64,000 bases of DNA from Acheta domesticus (taxonomy: Eukaryota > Arthropoda > Insecta > Orthoptera > Gryllidae), in assembly GCA_031308135.1 (NCBI GenBank), contig JAHLJT010000631.1, positions 227,192,636 to 227,256,635 of the forward strand. The letters run 5' to 3'. Made by a program: the position numbers and the translations under genes. A model generated the notes under the pieces. The model searched no databases, was not told where the DNA came from, and saw only the letters and a list, made by a program, of their open reading frames with translations. The first letter of the stretch is position 1, and the number at the start of each line of letters is the position of its first letter. Below, one piece after another: positions 33,995-46,069 of this stretch.

Positions 33995-34440
33995 GTGAGT
34001 CAGAGCCAAAGTGTCGCGCGACCGCGGGCGCCGGGCCGAGGTGTCACCGTGGCAGCTCCCCGTCCCGCCCCTCCCCCCGCCCCGTCCCGCTCCTCTCGTC
34101 CCGCCCCCGCCCCGCCCGGCGCCGCCCCGCCCCGCCCCCGCCCGGCGCCGCCCCGCCCCGCCCCACCCTGCCCTGCCCCGTTCCTCCCCGTCCCGCTCCT
34201 CCCCGTCCCGCTCCTCCCCGCCACGCCCCGTCCCGCGCCGCGCCGCGCCGCAATTGTGCCAACACAGCTGCGCCAGTGCGCGTGGGCGGGTGGGCTGTGC
34301 CCCACGTGCAGGGCGAGTGGGCGAACGGCGCGCGGGGCGGCGCAGGGGGCGGGGGCGGGGGCGGAGGGCGGGGAGGTTGTTTGTGTGAGGCAGCCACCAG
34401 GTGCTGGCGGAGGGTAGTGTGTACAGGGCCCTCGGGCGGG
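33995..34440. other. C-rich then G-rich low-complexity island
   Basis: CCCCG/CCGC repeats on the plus strand to about 34255, then GGGCGG tracts at 34330-34375. The strand asymmetry flips in the middle. The long open frames on both strands are products of the composition, not genes. The G-runs could form quadruplexes, and a CpG-island promoter is possible. An ATG in a CACCATGA context at 33973, followed by GTGAGT at 33995, is noted without further support. Confidence 0.6.
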
Positions 34441-36057
34441 AAGGCGACCGAAGCCGATTGCAGGTGCACGAACAAAATAACGGTGATATTGGAACGAAGA
34501 CTGATACGAGAAGCCATGTGCAACACCATAATGAAGAACCATATATTCCGAATTTTTTTTTAGGATCTAAATATAATACTAAGCGTATTCTGACCCGAAA
34601 AAATAAGAACATGGATTTTATAATTTCTTCAATTCAATTTATCCAATTGCAAACTTTACAAAGATAGTTGTAAATTCTCCAATCTGAAACTACAAATATA
34701 TTTTTTTAACAAAGTTTTATCAAGTTTAAATATGTTTTAAAAATATTCCAGAATCACATTCGTTTTAATGTTCTCAATTTTCGACAATTTACTACAAAGA
34801 AAAGTTTTTTCTATCAAGAAGATTACTGAAAGAAAAGAAGTTTCGATTTGGAGACTCGATTTCAATTGTTCTCAAAGATATATTTGAACGATATATCTTG
34901 AAGAGACACATTTACACATCTTGAAGCTGAAACAAACGAGTATCGTACCAAAGAGAATTCGTAGAGTGACGTTTAATCACTCGGCTTGTCATCGAAGGCT
35001 CAGAAGCGAACAAGCACCTATTGCACAGCAAGAGACATCCATTCCCGAAGCAGACTTCCTGGTCCGGTGGTCTTCGCGTTCCGTGTGCAGCAGCTGCCGT
35101 TCGCTTGAAGGAGACCCGAAGCCGGCTCCAGTCTCAGTCGCCGTGTATATAGTGGTCGTATGGCGTTTAAAAGTGGGGCGTTATTGCCGCCATCCGAGAA
35201 GTGAAAGGAGCTCTGACGACAGACGGCGCCTTCCAGGTACGCAGGCTTTTTGTTGTTGTTGTTGTTGAACGGCAAAAAACTGATTCCAGGCACTTTGTTT
35301 TCTTGTTGCGCCTCTAACTAGCAGATTAGTCACATCGCCTGTTTTATCTTCCGCGTGGATGTGACTTCGAAACGGCCTAGCGCTTGCTCAATACGCGTTT
35401 TTGCAGATAGGTCTTTCTTCTCGGGTCCAAAAAATAACCATAGTGGAAAACCGTAGTTTTCCTTGTTAGATTATATGGTTGGCAATACACGTGAGATGGC
35501 AAAGAAGAATATGCATGTTTCACTTGTTTTAATTAAGTAAAAGTATATGTCAATTACTTTTCGAAAGGAGTAGTGTAAACATCTGTATTACTAATTTTCA
35601 AGGAATTAAAAGAAAAACTCTACAGTCTTCAGCCGTGTGAGAGGTGTGTATGGTTTCGTTACATACTCAGAAACACGGGAAAAATCAAAACGCAATGAAA
35701 CAGTTTCGATTTTGATTGAAAATTGCAAATATTTGACTGTGTAACTCCGCTCATATCTCATATTGCGTGTACCGACTGCATTCTCATACTCAGTGCATCA
35801 CAGCTGTCGTCTTCCGACAGCAACACTCTAAGAAAGAGGTCACAGTCCATTAAATTATACGCGTGATGAATCAGAAAATTTTTAGTAATTTTTGGTATGA
35901 AAATAACTGTTTTAGAATGAAAATACATCTCTTGATCCCTGTCTTCGTGAATACTGTCTAAAGTAGCTGTCTTCCTGACAATGATGAAAAATCGTGAAAT
36001 TTGTTTGTTGTTTTTTTTTCGTCAATTTTTGTTGGGTCTTATGGCCTGTTTATTCCT
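34441..36057. other. No gene supported
   Basis: Mostly AT-rich. A GC-richer block at 35010-35240 contains TATATAG at 35146 and a donor-like CCAGGTACGC at 35233, which could be an untranslated first exon. The open frame 34921-35268 has no recognised domain. A TTG microsatellite lies at 35250-35266. Confidence 0.35.
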
Positions 36058-37431
36058 GGGTCATTCCATATTAAATCAACACTGTCATTGTACATCACCA
36101 TCTCAGATTCAAATGAAATTTGACACATATGTAGTATGAATGGAGAATAAGAAAACTACAAATTTTGAGTAAAAATATTTCCACCCGTTTCTGAAATACA
36201 GCCATGTAAAATTTTTGCAAAATTGGCTTCCCGAAAATTTTTAAATTGATGTAGAACCTTACCAAATTAAGATAGAGACTTGGAACAGGTGTCATTTTTC
36301 AGCTTTCTTTATGGCCTTTTATATGATATATAACTCAATAGGGGTTGCGATCAAAAAGGTTTTCAAATTTGAATTTCAAATTTTGATTTTGAGTTTTTTC
36401 AAAATTCTCATCTTCAAAAAAATTGAAAAAAATTCTATAATAATCCTTGTATATATCCAAACAGATGGTGCAAGTTTGAAAATGGGACTGCAATGGGTTC
36501 ATATGGTAATCTTTATTTAAAATGCACAATATTTACTTACTCTAGATTTTACTGATTTAAAATGCATTTTATTTCAAATTATAAGCACTACTACATACAA
36601 ATTATTATTTAGTGTTTTTTGTTGGTGAGTATGTTGTGTTTTATTGTTATTATTATTATTATTATTATTATTTTTATTAGACCGCGGAACTTCATGCAAT
36701 TGCAAATGTTTTGACTGTGCATATCGAAAGGAAATGTATATAACTTGATCTAACCCCAAAATAAAACAAATCTACCCTATTTTTATTTGAATGTGTGCAA
36801 TTTTTAGTTTAAATGGCGTATTTTAATGTATGCGGTATATTTTAGTGCATGTATTCCAGGTTTTGTGGAGAAGAGGATCGAGGTCAGATCTTTTGGGGTA
36901 TTTCTCTTTCAACTTAGAAGTGGCTTTCTTCTGACAACGCGGCTAGTGAAATTGAACTTCCTTAGTACCCTTCGCACGGTTTCGGGATTTAGTTTCTTGC
37001 CAATTCCAATTTATAACTGTGTAGTAACTTTTGGTGCTAAATACGAGGGTCCTTCTTTATTATTTTCACAACAAGATTCCTCTTCTGGATCAGAAAGTCC
37101 TTCGGACGTTCTCCTCCAGGTTGCAGTTCAATCGCCTATTCATTGATGGACCATGAGATTGTCACTCACTGTGATTTATTCATTAATGGCATTTGCAAAA
37201 TTTGGGCATCATTAACCCTTTACATGATGGTAAATAACCAGATGACTGTGCTCAAAGTTGGTGTTCATTCCTCAACGATTCATTTCGCTAAATGTTTAGG
37301 TTCCCACGTATCTGGTTCATCAACTGAAAGGTGACCATGGGTTGTTTTATTTTTGGTGATAGGTAAAGTTATATACATTTCCTTTCGATATGCACAGTCA
37401 ATAAAAATAGCAATTGCATGACATTCCGCGG

Positions 37432-37463
<32 letters not shown>

Positions 37464-38096
37464 GAAGAAGAAGAAGAAGAAGAAGACGAAGAAGAAGAAC
37501 ATTCATAACATAAAACACTAACACACTTCACCAACAAAAAACACTAAATAATAAGTGTATATATTAGGCTTATAATTTGAAATAAAATGCATTTTAAATC
37601 AGTAAAATCTAGAGTAAGTAAATATTGTGCATTTTAAATAAAGGATAACCATATGAACCCATTGCAGTCCATTTTAAACTGCACCATCGGTTTGGAAATA
37701 TACAGGATTATTACAGAATTTTTCAATTTTTTTGAAGGTGAGCATTTTGGAAAAACTCAAAATCAAAATTTGAAATTCAGATTGAAAACCTTTTTGATCG
37801 CAACCCCTATTGAGTTGTATATCATATAAAAGGCCATAAAGAAAGCTGCAAAATGACACCTGTTACAACTCTACCTTATTTGGTGAGGTCCTACATCAAT
37901 TTAAACATTTTCGGAAGCCAATTTTGCAAAATGGTACATGCTGTATTTCAGAAACGGGGTGGAAATATTTTACTCAAAATTTGTAGTTTTCTTATTTCTC
38001 CACGCATATTACCTATGTGTCAAATTTCATCTGAATCTAAAATGGTGAGGTAAAAATTTTAATTAAAAACTGTGTTGATTTAATATGGAATGACCC
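36058..38096. mobile_element. Fold-back DNA transposon with arms over 700 bp
   Basis: The left arm 36058-36776 and right arm 37336-38096 are inverted copies, colinear along their whole length. The outer termini are perfect inverted repeats beginning GGGTCATTCCATATTAAATC. The arms differ mainly by small indels and by the microsatellite each carries at the same relative place: (TTA)n at 36645-36673 on the left, (TAA)n plus (GAA)n at 37433-37498 on the right. The 559-bp core holds a broken Tc1-like transposase. No clear target duplication is visible. The open frames in the arms are non-coding shadows. Confidence 0.85.
36841..37130 (-). pseudogene. Tc1-like transposase N-terminal remnant in the fold-back core
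   Basis: On the minus strand one frame reads KRNLVVKIIKKDPRI near 37090-37045. The next reads GKKLNPETVRRVLRKFNFTS then RVVRRKPLLS near 37000-36915, followed by a stop. Known: Tc1-family transposases carry a paired helix-turn-helix with this order (a VxxxxKxPxxS helix, then TVRRxLxxxGLxxRVARRKPLLS). The DDE catalytic half is not seen. It has frame changes and stops and is therefore inactive. It indicates that the long-armed element descends from, or captured, a Tc1/mariner-superfamily transposon. Confidence 0.75.
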
Positions 38097-39069
38097 GCCT
38101 TTTAAATGCTTTTAACCATTTCTTAGTTTTGAGGCAATATTTTTTTCGAAGCGAATGTCAACTGTCAAGCCCTAAGTGAGTGAACTTCAGGGGCATTTTC
38201 ACCGCAATGCAAATTTTCAGGACATTCAGGCACTTCAAACATCATAAATCTTAAACTATTTAATATATAATATAATTCTTTTTTGCAGCATGTAACCAAT
38301 ACAATTCTCTAGTGGAATGAAACTAGAATAGTTAATTTCTCACTAACATTTATAGTTTTTATGAACAAAAATGTCCAGGCAAAATTCATAAACTTTTTTC
38401 TGAAATAAAAAAGTCCTGACCCTTTATTTTTCATAGTTTCTTTACCATTCTATTTCATTCACTAGATAATTCAATTGTGATTAATTTTTAAAAAAGAATT
38501 ATTAAAATATCTTAATTTGTTGCAGAGTTACGATACTTGAAGTGAAATCTGCATTTTTGCCAATTATTTATAAACAAATTGAAGAAATATTTTTTTAAAT
38601 ATTTAATTTAGAAAAGCATTAAGAAATCAAATGTACAGAGGAAAAAATGGATCCAAAATTGTAGAATATTTTTTCTCAGTAGACAGCTACCTTCATTGCA
38701 TTGTTTTATGAGAGTGTTTTATTTGTTGTTCTTGAGCAGTGTGCGTGTGATTTTTGAAAAAGAGTTTTGTGGGCTTTTGTTCAGCAGCCTTTTGCTGGTG
38801 CACGACGCGAGTCAGTACATTTTTTCTAAGAGTAAGTTCAAGCATATTCGATCATAGTTGTTTTAAAATTTTCACGCCGTTTGATGCATTTATCTTGGTA
38901 TGCAGGAAAACAAACTGTTTAAAACTAAAATTTTTAAAAATAATGATAAATTATGTATATGAAACATAAGGAGACAGAATTATCAGACCCGCCTTAGCAA
39001 AATTTCAATAGGATAAATGACAGCAAAATCATAAAACGTAATCAATAAATTAGATAATTATAAAAATTA
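38097..39069. other. AT-rich stretch, no gene seen
   Basis: No supported feature. Confidence 0.5.
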
Positions 39070-39365
39070 ACTAGTGGTGCTACAGAATGGCACAGACTTT
39101 CCGTATTCGTTTTCTATTTTCTTTGGTCTCAGCTAGCTTTTCGGACTTGCCACATACTCTTGCCGCTGCCATCTATCGCCGCCCAAATATAATTTATTTG
39201 ACATATTATTAATTTTTAGGTTTCCTAATAGTAGAACTGAAATATTATTTTAATATAAATAACAGTAAAACTGCGTCCTAAAGGGCTGTTTTTCTTTAAA
39301 AAATTTGGAGCCGTTTTTAAGAAAATGGCATTTAAACGGTACTGTGTATAAAATAGTTTAGACAA
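39070..39365 (+). repeat. Repeat family G copy 3 plus start of family F
   Basis: 39070-39262 matches family G (ACTAGTGGTGCTACAGAATG and on). It continues into TTTGGAGCCGTTTTTAAGAA and ATGGCATTTAAACG, the family F start seen after the copy at 17885. The G-F junction is therefore conserved in two places. Confidence 0.65.
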
Positions 39366-39432
39366 GGCTCAAGTTAATATTAAACACTTATTCATTATTT
39401 CTTAAATGTGAAGGTTATGTTTTCATTTGTAA

Positions 39433-39472
<40 letters not shown>

Positions 39473-40290
39473 TGTATACATAATATAGGGATAATGCAAA
39501 CATTTCTCAAGAATAAAAATTAATATGTATATTCGTATGTTGCCCCTTCTTAGTGGAAAAGGCAAAAGTTATACTAATATAAAGCTGTTTATTCTTAAAT
39601 ATTTCTTACCTTTCATAGTCATCTTAAGAGCCATGAGAGCAGTTGTGTAATTTGGCAATGAAGCATTCTATATTCTATGTCGGTGTCTAAGATTTTTCTT
39701 AGCTTTGCATAATAGCTTCTCAATGAAGCAGATAGTTTTGTTCATGTAAGGTAACTTGTTACACTTTCACCGAATAAAAAAAGACTATATGACACTTGAG
39801 CTATTTTATAAATGCGTCTAACACTATGTGTACTCTCTAAAATGCCTACGGCTAAAACACCCTTCAATCAGTAAGGAGGAAATTCAAAGTAAGTTGGGAC
39901 AGAGAAAGACAGTTCAACAGAACTGAAAATTGTAGTGCTTGATCCTGGCTTGTTATTGTTATCTCCTCTCTTTGTTTCCTATTTCTTTGTATTTTGCTTC
40001 TTGACGTAAACTTTGTATTCCAGTAAGGATTTGCACGAAGGAAAAATACCTTTGTTACTTCGAAGTTATTAATCATATCATTGCTTTTTAATAAACACTA
40101 TATTGACATAAAATATAATTATTCATTTTACTCGTGAGTGGGTGGGTGGGGGTTCTTGAAAGAAAAACAAATTAAAAAAGAAGGAAATTGTATGGTTCTT
40201 TTCACGAGTGAACTTTGGAAAATGTTTTTGCAGGCTTGAAGACACTTTTCATGTGACAATCATTCAATGTTATAATTAAACAGTGCAAAA
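39366..40290. other. AT-rich stretch with (TA)n, no gene seen
   Basis: A (TA)n microsatellite lies at 39438-39473. No other supported feature. Confidence 0.5.
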
Positions 40291-40436
40291 CAGTAATCCC
40301 TCACATTCGCGAGTGTTAGGTTCCCAAACGTCATCGCCAATGTTAAATCCGAGAATGTTAAGTCTATATTTTAATGAAGAAAGGTGGGCAGTCATTGGAT
40401 ATAGAATGGCTGTTTAAAAACGAAAGAAACAATTCT
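40291..40436 (+). mobile_element. pogo/Tigger-like MITE fragment, copy 2
   Basis: Starts CAGTAATCCCTCACATTCGC and matches 28812-28665 inverted. The far end is lost or lies beyond the 100-N gap. Confidence 0.55.
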
Positions 40437-40508
40437 AAAAACAATGCAGAAGAACTGAGTAAGTGCTACTAAACCAACTCACAATTAACACCCAAAGAGA
40501 AGGATAAA

Positions 40509-40608
40509 NNNNNNNNNNNNNNNNNNNNNNNNNNNNNNNNNNNNNNNNNNNNNNNNNNNNNNNNNNNNNNNNNNNNNNNNNNNNNNNNNNNNNNNNNNNN
40601 NNNNNNNN
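40509..40608. other. Assembly gap, 100 N
   Basis: Exactly 100 N, a placeholder. Confidence 0.99.
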
Positions 40609-41225
40609 AATTCCTAGCAAAGACCGAATACCTTAAAAAGACATGGACAGGGTTGTGTAGCTACCATTCACGGAAGATTCTGTACGGCCCTCGAAGTTTC
40701 CATAACACACGCCCACGTGGTCGAACACTCACCGAAACCGGTGACGGTCCTGGTTGGATTGTGTACGATATTGTACGACCAACAAATTCAAACTGATCGC
40801 ACGATAGCGGCAAACAAACCGGATATAGTTATCCGGGATTTGGCCAAAAAATCGTGTTTACTTATCGATGTTGCTGTACCTTGCGATCAAACGTCGTTAC
40901 CAAGGAGGCAGAGAAACGTCTTAAATACAAGAGTTGGAAATCGAGATCAGCCGAATGTGGGGCGTAAAAGCACAGGTCGTCCCCGATAGTTATCGGAGCT
41001 CTGGGATTTGTTCCGCAAAATTTGAGTAAGAACTTGTCTAAACTCCCAGGTAATTCAAAAGATTGGGAAGTGCAAGAAATTGCTTTATTTGGAACAGCCC
41101 ACATTTTGCGCAAAGTATTGTAGAGGCACTGACAAGTCCCGGATCTGCTCCTTAGGTAGCTGGTTGCAACCTGGAGTAGATTTTATATTCAGCCGACTCA
41201 TAAGATCTTAGGTCGTGATGTAATG

Positions 41226-41258
<33 letters not shown>
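40609..41258 (+). mobile_element. R4/Dong-like RLE retrotransposon, 3' end of element 1
   Basis: Encodes the end of a non-LTR polyprotein with a restriction-like endonuclease (RLE). It runs from LAKTEYLKK near 40620 through KPDIVIRDLAKKSCLLIDVA at about 40816-40875 (the PD...D catalytic layout, with VPCD after it). It finishes with ALFGTAHILRKVL before a TAG at 41121-41123. A frameshift near 40920 separates the last part. The 3' UTR ends in (TAA)n at 41227-41256. Relative to element 2 it carries a short indel near 40740 (GACGGTCCTGG). The 5' part is missing, in or beyond the gap. Confidence 0.8.
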
Positions 41259-41261
41259 AAT

Positions 41262-44200
41262 AACAACAACAACTTCACCTAGGGAGTACACGACCTTGGC
41301 AGTTGGTGATGGAGCTTGAGTACCCCCATGAGCCTGCGAGCTATGTTCAGTGGTAGCCTAGCTACTGCTAGGGCTCACTTGCTGAATAGGTTGAAGGTGA
41401 AGGGTCCGACGAAGAAGTATTCCATTTTGAGGAGAGTGGGAAGTAAGTAGAGAGGGAAGGATCATGAACCATTGGACTTTCCTGTTATCGGCCCATGGAG
41501 GGTACAGGTGAGAAACTGGGTTAGCACACCAGGCCACTGATTAGAGTGGAGCCCTGAACCTTGCATTAGCCAGCGAAGGAGGCTGCCTTCAGCAGTCAGT
41601 GAAATCCCGTGGGGTTTAGTAATGCCGACTGGCGAGCGGAGGACCCCTTGATGGCCCTGCGGGGGGATGCGCCGAGGCCACTATGGGTCGCAGTAACGGA
41701 TGCAGGAAACACACCCAAAGGTTAAGTGTGTTCTATGAATTCGAATTTGCTACCTGCGAATCTTCACTTGAAACCAATGAGCAAAATTGGATAGAACAAG
41801 CAATGTAATGAATCTTAACGTGCCTTGTTCTACCAATGTCCCATACCTGCTCAGAATCCGGGCTAATGTCACCTTGTCGACATCTGGCCATCCCACGGAT
41901 GTTAGTCCCAGGGACCCAGAGCCGGCAGTAGTTCGAAGCCATCGTCAGAGATGGACCCGGGATGAATGTAAAGGAGGTGATGTGGTGCTTTTGCTATGCA
42001 AAAGCGAAAAATGGGGCTCAGAAATAGAAGTTTTTAAGATTGGAGAGAGCGGAAACCCAGATATGAGACCTACCCTAGACTCAAAGAAGCTTGCCAGTCA
42101 ACGACGATACATACTCAGCAGTGGAAAATTCATAGCAGAAACAACTTGCAGGACATCCAGAGAAACGCGGAGTATGTTCTTCAATCAAACGATCCACATG
42201 ACGAACATTTAGAACCATCTAATATCCCTGAAAACGATGGCCCTCTTGAAGGTTCATCTCTGCCAAATGAAACATCCGTCAGTGATAAAATTCATCCTGC
42301 CACGATGTAGAAGGAGTTCGTCTACTTGCATTCGGATCTCGTGCACCGTTGAGGAGAATTTACGAAAATGCTCAATGCTAAAGAGAGTGATAGAAACAGC
42401 GAATTCTGTCTTAAATGAGGTTGTACAGACCTCAAGTAGAGATCTAGATATTACTGAAATCAATCTCATCGCGTATGCAACTGGATATCTAGTATCTCAG
42501 ATAATCTTGGGGCCAGCCAAGAACACCGATGGCCGACAGCCAGACAGAGTAAAAAGCTCCGTACCTCCATGGATCAAAAGAATTATGAAACGGATAGCCG
42601 ACACACGGAGTGAAATATCACTCCTAGCCGAGGCATCATCTAAGTCAAACCACACGTATCAAGTTCAACAAAAAATACTCCATATTGAACAAAATTGACA
42701 ATGACACAAAATTGAGAAGGCTAATGGTAGCTGAAAAGCTAAAAGAGAAAATCCAAGCATGGGCTAAACGAATAAGACGGTACAAACGTAGAGAAGATTT
42801 CCGTGTACAGAACCGGTTGTTTGAAACAGACGCGAAGAGATTCTATCGCAGTCTGACTCAAAAACCGAATGGCAATGTTGCCTCTCCTTCAAAAGCTGAC
42901 CTCGAAACATTTTGGGCACGAATCTGGGAGGAAATCAGATCCTACAACAAAGACGCACCGTGGCTCCAATCTGAAGTTGATGCTGCCAATGGACTCGTGG
43001 AAACAGTGGACCATGTTCAAGGATTCTGGAAAGAGGGCCTATGCCAAACAATTAAGAACATTGGAAACTGGAAATCCCCTGGGGTTGATAAGATCCAGAT
43101 TTATTGCATTAAGAAATTAACAGCACTACATTCTCATCTAGCAAACGCTGTTAATAAAATTTTAGAAAACCCTAAGGAACTCCCGAATGGCTCACTCGCA
43201 GCATTACGTATTCGCTACCCAAAGCAGGAGACAGCTCTTTGGCGAAGAACTACAGGCCAATCACTTGTCTGCCAGTACTGTACAAAGTTATAACTTCAGC
43301 CATAGCTGACAAAATATACAGACATCTAAAGAAGAATCATCTAATGCCAGTTGGATGTCGTAAAGGTTCTTATGGCTGTAAGGAAATCTTGCTACTAAAT
43401 AAAGTCATCTTGAATGATGTAAAGAAACGAAAACGTAATTTGAGCATGGCTTGGATTGACTACCAGAAGGCCTTTGACAGTGTACCACACGATTGGATTT
43501 TGAAGACCCTGGAGATCTATCGATTTCATCCTAGACTTGTTGAGTTTTGCAGGGCTAGTATGAAGTCGTGGAGCACCAGGTTACTAATCCATAGCGGAAA
43601 GGGAGTAGTAGAAACAAGAAGTATTCAGATTAACAGGGGAATTTTTCAAGGAGACTCACTATCCCCTCTGCTGTTTTGCATTAGTTTGATCCCTCTATCG
43701 AGACAGCTGTCGCACACAGACTTTGGTTACAAGCTCCATGGTGATGAAAGGCCTGTATCACATTTATTTTACATGGATGATTTTAAAGTGTTTGCTAAGA
43801 ATGAAGCTATTCTCTCCCAAATGATTTTAGCAATGACATCTGCATGAAGTTTGGTCTTGACAAGTGTGCAAAAGTCAACTTAAAAAGAGGAAAAATGACC
43901 ACGTCAGAGAACATTGAAGTTGATAGACACACTGTGATTCAAGATCTTGAGCCAGGTAACACTTACAAATATCTGGGCATTGAAGAATGTCAGACCATCT
44001 CGAACGACACAATGAAAGAGAGAATTCGCAAGGAGTATTACAGAAGAGTGAGACTTGTCCTGCAGTCCGATCTGAACTCAAGTAATAAAACATCTGGAAT
44101 AGGTAGTTTGGCGGTGCCTGTAGCGGAATACAGTTCCGGACTAGTAGACTGGACTGAACAGGAAATTCGCATCATGGATCGAAAAACAAGAAAACTGCTT

Positions 44201-44936
44201 ACAATGCATCATGTTGCCCACCCCGAGCTGATGTACATAGACTTTATGTTTCACCTAAGGAAGGAGGAAGAGGCCTGAGACAAATTGAAGCCTCCTGACA
44301 CAATGCAATAACCGGGATGGGAAAGTATGTAGTCAGCTATCAAAATGACCCACTAATGAGGCAGGTCATGAAATCTGACCGAAGAATGGGAAACAGAGGC
44401 ATTGTAAGTGTAGCAAGAAGCATTGAGAGCAAGACTATGCAAGACACTCAGAATGACAGAGACACTGAACTTCTAATGCTACTTAACATGAAATTTGGGA
44501 CACATAAAATGTTAAAGAAATCGTGGAAAGACAAACCACTCCACGGACAATATCAAAAAAGAATGGACAAGGTGCAGATCAATAAGGATCAATCATTTAT
44601 GTAAAGGGGATATTAAAAGGGGAAGAATGAAGCCAGAATCGAAAGCACTTGTAATAGGTGCCCAAGATCAGGCCTTGAGAACACGACATTATGATAAAGC
44701 GGTTCTCAAAATTTCCCAAGATGATAAATGTCGCATTTGTCAGGAACACGTAGAAGCCATCGATCATATTGTCTCAGCTTGTCCAATCCTAGCAAAGACC
44801 GAATACTTGAAAAGACACGACAAGGTGTGTAGCTACCTCCACTGGCAGATCTGTACCGCCCTCGAAGTTCCGAACACATGCCCCAAGTGGTACGAACACT
44901 CACCGAAACTGATGTCTGTTGGATTGTGTACGATAT

Positions 44937-44937
<1 letters not shown>
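41262..44937 (+). pseudogene. R4/Dong-like RLE retrotransposon element 2, 5' UTR through zinc knuckle
   Basis: It starts directly after the (TAA)n tail of element 1. A 5' UTR of about 500 bases is followed by a Myb-like stretch (RQRWTRDE near 41947, then LDSKKLASQRRYI near 42075). The RT follows: NWKSPGVDKIQ near 43070, AWIDYQKAFDSVPHDWI near 43450, FQGDSLSPLLF near 43650, YMDDFKVFAKNE near 43772 (catalytic YMDD intact), FGLDKCAKVNLKRGK, and the thumb region TRKLLTMHHVAHPELM near 44195. The zinc knuckle CRICQEHVEAIDHIVSAC is near 44732, followed by a KRHDK motif. Four or more frameshifts break the reading frame. The RLE domain is displaced to 47827-48240 by an inserted LINE. A C-terminal RLE with a C2HC knuckle defines the R2/R4/NeSL-type LINEs, and the (TAA)n flanks suggest Dong (R4 clade). 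Confidence 0.85.
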
Positions 44938-44989
<52 letters not shown>

Positions 44990-45078
44990 TGCCTTTATTA
45001 ATGGCGTGGCTCAGGCCATAGGGCCTGCTCTTCCGCCTAACCACTCAATCTACATTAATACAGAGAAATAATATTTTA

Positions 45079-45420
45079 AGAGGGGGAGGGCCAGCTGTAC
45101 ATTTACATCTGGGAGAGCAAAACTAGGGACCACCCCGGCATACGCCTTAAGCGATTGAGTAAACCCAGAAAACCTCAATCAGGATGGCGGCTAAAGGCCG
45201 AACATTTTAAGAACAAAGAGATAAGTGAAAGAGAGTGGAAACACAGATGGAAATGAAGAAGAAAGGTCGAAAGAGAAAGAAGAAAGGAGAGAGACTAAAA
45301 GGTGGGACAACTGTATATTTATGACTGGGAGTGCAATACAAGGGACCATCCCGGCGTACGCCTTAAGCGATTGAGTAAACCCAGAAAAATCTCAATCAGG
45401 ATGGCGGCTTAGGGCCGAAC
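45079..45420 (-). repeat. Direct repeat in LINE 3' UTR with SINE-like core
   Basis: 45079-45213 and 45290-45420 are direct copies. Each contains (minus strand) TTTTCTGGGTTTACTCAATC and CTTAAGGCGTACGCCGGGAT followed by GGTCCCTTG. A third, partial copy of the same UTR lies at 48240-48346. The phrase is similar in layout to the SINE A core TTTTCCGTGGTTTCTCC...CAGGCAAATGCCGGAGCAGT. Confidence 0.7.
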
Positions 45421-46069
45421 ATTAATAGAGCAGAATATATACACAGTAGAGAAAGAGAAGAGAAAGATGTTCCGAGGGGGGCGAGTCATAATGAAAAATG
45501 GGGAAGTTTGTGAGCAAAGGGAAGGGAGAAGAAACGAAAAAAAGGAGGAAGAAAAAGTAGGCGGAAGACGTGAAGTTATTCCAGAGACGTTACATCAAGG
45601 TACATTCGGTTTACATGAGCACTTTACATAAGTATAAAATCATTTTTAACACCAGAGGAGTACAATACATTATAGGCTAATAGTAACAATAATTTAAAAT
45701 ACAATGTTGACAGTATTCAGGAACAATATAAAAGTATAGTAGGATCTTAACATCAGATTGTATTTATACCAATATGTTGCAGTAAAGATTATGATTATAA
45801 TACAAAAATAGCTACGAGTATAAGTACGTTTATCTGGAATGTCGCTAGTCACTTTATGTATATTTTATTTAAACAATTCCATTAAGATACACTGAAAATT
45901 AAATGATTGTATTAAATAATTTACAGGGGTTGATACAGAATGGAAAGTGAAGAGAGTCATGAGGTATGGGATGGAATTTTGAATTTAGAGAGTGCGGAAA
46001 GTACAGCATTTAGAGGGTGCGGTGACCGGGTGCTTGGAGGTGGGAAAAGTCTGGAGATTGAAGGAGATG

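Noticed and set aside
33952..34667. Long open frames of up to 216 codons over the C/G-rich island
   Set aside because: All are Pro/Ala/Arg/Gly repeats in several frames on both strands, produced by low-complexity DNA, with no domain or splice borders.
36826..37334. Plus-strand open frames in the fold-back core
   Set aside because: They are antisense to the Tc1-like transposase remnant and show no features of their own.
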